From assembly GCA_934661105.1 (NCBI GenBank), contig CAKUIV010000098.1, forward strand, positions 1 through 7,660: a stretch of DNA of 7,660 bases. Direction: 5' to 3'. The notes beneath the pieces are model-generated. The model was given only the letters and a program-made list of their open reading frames with translations. It was not told the origin of the DNA and searched no databases. This document shows positions 5,998 through 7,660 of the stretch, one piece after another; position 1 is the stretch's first letter, and every line of letters starts with the position of its first letter. Origin of the DNA: an uncultured Ellagibacter sp. GTDB taxonomy: Bacteria > Actinomycetota > Coriobacteriia > Coriobacteriales > Eggerthellaceae. Made by a program: the position numbers and the translations under genes.

Positions 5998-7097
5998 GCT
6001 TCCTGGAGGTGTCGGGCATTTTCAAAACCTACAAGCATGCCTCCGAGCCTTGCGTGAGCAATCTCGATCTTTCCCTCGAGCGCGGTGAGATCGTCGTGCT
6101 TTTAGGGGAATCGGGGTGTGGGAAATCCACGCTGCTCAAGATCATCGCGGGACTTGAAGAGGCTGATAGGGGAGACGTTTCCATCGACGGCGAGCCGATG
6201 GGGAGCATGCCGCCCGAAAAGCGCCCGACAGCTATGGTCTTTCAAAAGGCACTCTTGTTCAACAACATGACGGTTGAGCAGAACGTGAATTTCGCCCCTC
6301 GGGTGAATCGAACCATGAAGAAAGCGGAGCTCACGCGCAAAACCGAGGAGATGATAAAACTTGTCGGGCTTGAGGGTCTTGGCAAGAAGAAGGCGACGGA
6401 GCTTTCCGGCGGGCAGGAGCAGCGCGTGTCTTTGGCGCGTGCTCTTATGGTCGAACCGAAGCTGCTGCTCTTGGACGAGCCGCTTTCGGCGCTTGACGCC
6501 ACATTGCGCGAAACCATGCAGCGGCATATTCGTCGTATCAATCGGGAGACAGGCGTGACTATGCTCATGGTTACACACGACCAGCGCGAAGCCGTGGCGG
6601 TTGCTGACCGCATTGCGGTTATGCATGACGGTCGCATCGAGCAATACGACCGCCCTGAGGCGTTTTATTCGAGGCCTGCGACCAGGTACGTCGCCGAGTT
6701 TTTCGGGTGGCGCAATTTCATGCCCGCCATACGGAATGGCGGTGTCGCGAAATGCACGTTGGGCGAGTTCGCGCTTCCCGACCAAGTGCAAGACGCCCAC
6801 GCGAGTGCAGCGGCTTTTGTGGAAGAGAACCGTCTGGGGGTTTCGGGCGATGAGGCTTCGCTCCTGCTCGCCTGTCGCCCTGAAGCCGCATGCAACTTCG
6901 GAGCGGGTCGACTTTCCGGTCGCGTTGTCGCTCGCGAATGCGAAGGCATGTCGGCGAGATGCATCGTTCTTTGCGGCCGAGGCGACCGTAAAGTCTCTCT
7001 GCAGCTTTCCTTCCCTCGGGAGGCGGCTTGCGAAGAGGGGGAGAACGTCAGCTTCGACTTGAATCCAGCGTATATGTGGCTGGTTGAAAATTGCTAG
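5994..7097 (+). CDS. ABC importer ATPase with cysteine-rich TOBE-like C-terminal domain
   Basis: A 367-residue ATPase that powers the importer on the cytoplasmic face. All nucleotide-binding motifs are intact and in order: Walker A GESGCGKST (38-46), Q-loop Gln84 in VFQKALLF (82-89), signature LSGGQEQRVSLARA (137-150), Walker B LLLLDEP (157-163), D-loop SALD (165-168) and switch His195 in VTHDQREA (193-200). The 365-residue size and the segment PEAFYSRPATRYVAEFFG (221-238) put it in the MalK/PotA/FbpC-like group, with a TOBE-type domain from about 245 to the end. TOBE domains in this group often bind small ligands or oxyanions and can feed back on transport. The C-terminal 115 residues carry eight cysteines (254, 294, 300, 316, 323, 327, 346, 367) against two in the first 250, which is unusual. 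E. coli YnjD is a shorter ATPase, so the YnjBCD resemblance is not complete here. Function as importer ATPase is secure; substrate is unknown. Confidence 0.92.
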   Translation: MSFLEVSGIFKTYKHASEPCVSNLDLSLERGEIVVLLGESGCGKSTLLKIIAGLEEADRGDVSIDGEPMGSMPPEKRPTAMVFQKALLFNNMTVEQNVNFAPRVNRTMKKAELTRKTEEMIKLVGLEGLGKKKATELSGGQEQRVSLARALMVEPKLLLLDEPLSALDATLRETMQRHIRRINRETGVTMLMVTHDQREAVAVADRIAVMHDGRIEQYDRPEAFYSRPATRYVAEFFGWRNFMPAIRNGGVAKCTLGEFALPDQVQDAHASAAAFVEENRLGVSGDEASLLLACRPEAACNFGAGRLSGRVVARECEGMSARCIVLCGRGDRKVSLQLSFPREAACEEGENVSFDLNPAYMWLVENC

Positions 7098-7179
7098 AGG
7101 AGGGCGAAGCCGAGAAGGCTTACGAATAGGGCAGTGACCGCATTGCCGGGATCAAGGCGAGAGAGAGGATGTGCTTTCA
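7098..7179 (+). promoter_or_regulatory. Short spacer with small hairpin and radical SAM ribosome binding site
   Basis: No terminator is visible in these 82 nt, so the radical SAM gene is probably read through from the importer operon. AAGCC (7107-7111) and GGCTT (7117-7121) can pair around a 5-nt loop, without a following T-run. GAGAGAGGA (7161-7169) is the likely ribosome site for ATG 7180, at a slightly long spacing of 10 nt. A strong GAGGAGGG (7097-7104) at the ATPase stop has no start codon at the right distance. Confidence 0.45.
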
Positions 7180-7660
7180 ATGACTCAGGTATTCGACGAG
7201 GAAATCTACGACATCGTGGAAAAGGGGCTTTTGGGCGGTGGCCTTACTGAAGCCGAGACGCTCAAGCTCTATCAGGTTCCCGAACGCTCCAAGGAGGCGG
7301 CCTATATCCGTTGGGCCGGGCAAGAGCTTTCGCTTCGTGCGGGTGACGGCAAAGCTGAAATCCATGCGCAAATCGGGCTCAACTCCACGATTTGCCCGAA
7401 GAACTGCAAGTTCTGCTCGTTCGCGGCCTGCAATTCCTCGCGTAAGGGCAAATTCGAGCTGGAAAAGAAGGATGTGCTCGAATACGCGAAGCTTTATATG
7501 GAAGATGGCGCAAACCTTATGCTGCTGCTCACCACGGCGAGCTACAGCTTTGAAAAGCTGCTCGACATGGTGGGGAGCGTGCGAGAAGTCATAGGGAGCG
7601 AGATGCCGCTTCTCGTGAACACCGATGACATGACGCCCGATCGAACGCGGGCGCTTAAGG
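7180..7660 (+). CDS. BioB/ThiH-like radical SAM protein, N-terminal part (runs off the right edge)
   Basis: The first 160 codons of a radical SAM enzyme. The 4Fe-4S motif CPKNCKFC (Cys72, Cys76, Cys79, with the aromatic Phe78 before the last Cys) is intact. It should hold the cluster that cleaves SAM to the 5'-deoxyadenosyl radical. A helical lead of about 60 residues with GLTEAETLKL (21-30), then IGLNSTICPKNC (65-76), resembles the BioB/ThiH/HydE/PylB/HmdB group rather than larger radical SAM families. A further Cys84 lies just after the motif in SFAACN. The segment MLLLTTASYSF (114-124) fits the second barrel strand, where a GE-type SAM-contact motif is usual but not obvious here. The rest of the barrel, which would identify the reaction, is outside the window. 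It is not an ordinary biotin synthase by motif context. Following an importer without a terminator suggests a shared pathway. The start was chosen as ATG 7180; in-frame GTG 7171 is too close to the ribosome site. Confidence 0.82.
   Translation, partial: MTQVFDEEIYDIVEKGLLGGGLTEAETLKLYQVPERSKEAAYIRWAGQELSLRAGDGKAEIHAQIGLNSTICPKNCKFCSFAACNSSRKGKFELEKKDVLEYAKLYMEDGANLMLLLTTASYSFEKLLDMVGSVREVIGSEMPLLVNTDDMTPDRTRALK

Noticed and set aside
2786..7097. Molybdate importer (ModABC) linked to the molybdopterin-like fusion
   Set aside because: The binding protein is about twice the size of ModA and resembles YnjB, and there are two permease genes where ModB is one. Proximity alone is not enough to call molybdate.

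Overview
The window is GC-rich and gene-dense, with short spacers, 4-nt ATGA overlaps, GGAGG-type ribosome sites and Tat-type lipoprotein export. Together with the protein types this suggests an anaerobic high-GC actinobacterium, most probably of the Coriobacteriia (Eggerthellaceae-like). That assignment is inference from style and gene content; no rRNA or other marker gene is present.

Layout. Two transcription units diverge from an AT-rich spacer at 2621-2785. On the minus strand, a 785-residue protein (263-2620) joins a degenerate MobA/MocA-like nucleotidyltransferase-type domain to a complete SufS-type cysteine desulfurase. Its stop overlaps (ATGA) the start of a second minus-strand gene that runs off the left edge. 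The 88 visible residues of that gene look like the N-terminus of an ArsM-type (arsenite methyltransferase-like) SAM-dependent methyltransferase. On the plus strand, a consensus-like promoter (TTGCCT, 16 bp, TATAAT) leads into a four-gene ABC importer: a lipoprotein solute-binding protein with a twin-arginine signal (2786-4228), two six-helix permeases (4344-5189 and 5194-5997), and an ATPase with a C-terminal TOBE-like extension (5994-7097). After 82 nt, with no terminator visible, comes a BioB/ThiH-like radical SAM protein (from 7180) that runs off the right edge.

How they may work together. The importer most resembles the uncharacterised YnjBCD group; its substrate cannot be read from the sequence. 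The adjoining radical SAM gene suggests that the imported compound, or a product made from it, enters a cofactor-type pathway. The minus-strand pair joins persulfide chemistry (cysteine desulfurase), a molybdopterin-nucleotidyltransferase-like domain and an arsenite-methyltransferase-like enzyme. It could be a sulfur or selenium delivery module for a molybdenum cofactor, or a chalcogen/metalloid-handling module. Whether the two divergent units share a function is unknown. They do share a regulatory spacer holding three related 8-bp half-sites, one of which overlaps the -35 of the importer promoter.

The best candidates for something new are the two-domain desulfurase fusion coupled to the ArsM-like gene, the importer plus radical SAM pairing, a strong hairpin between the binding-protein and permease genes, and the cysteine-rich tail of the ATPase.
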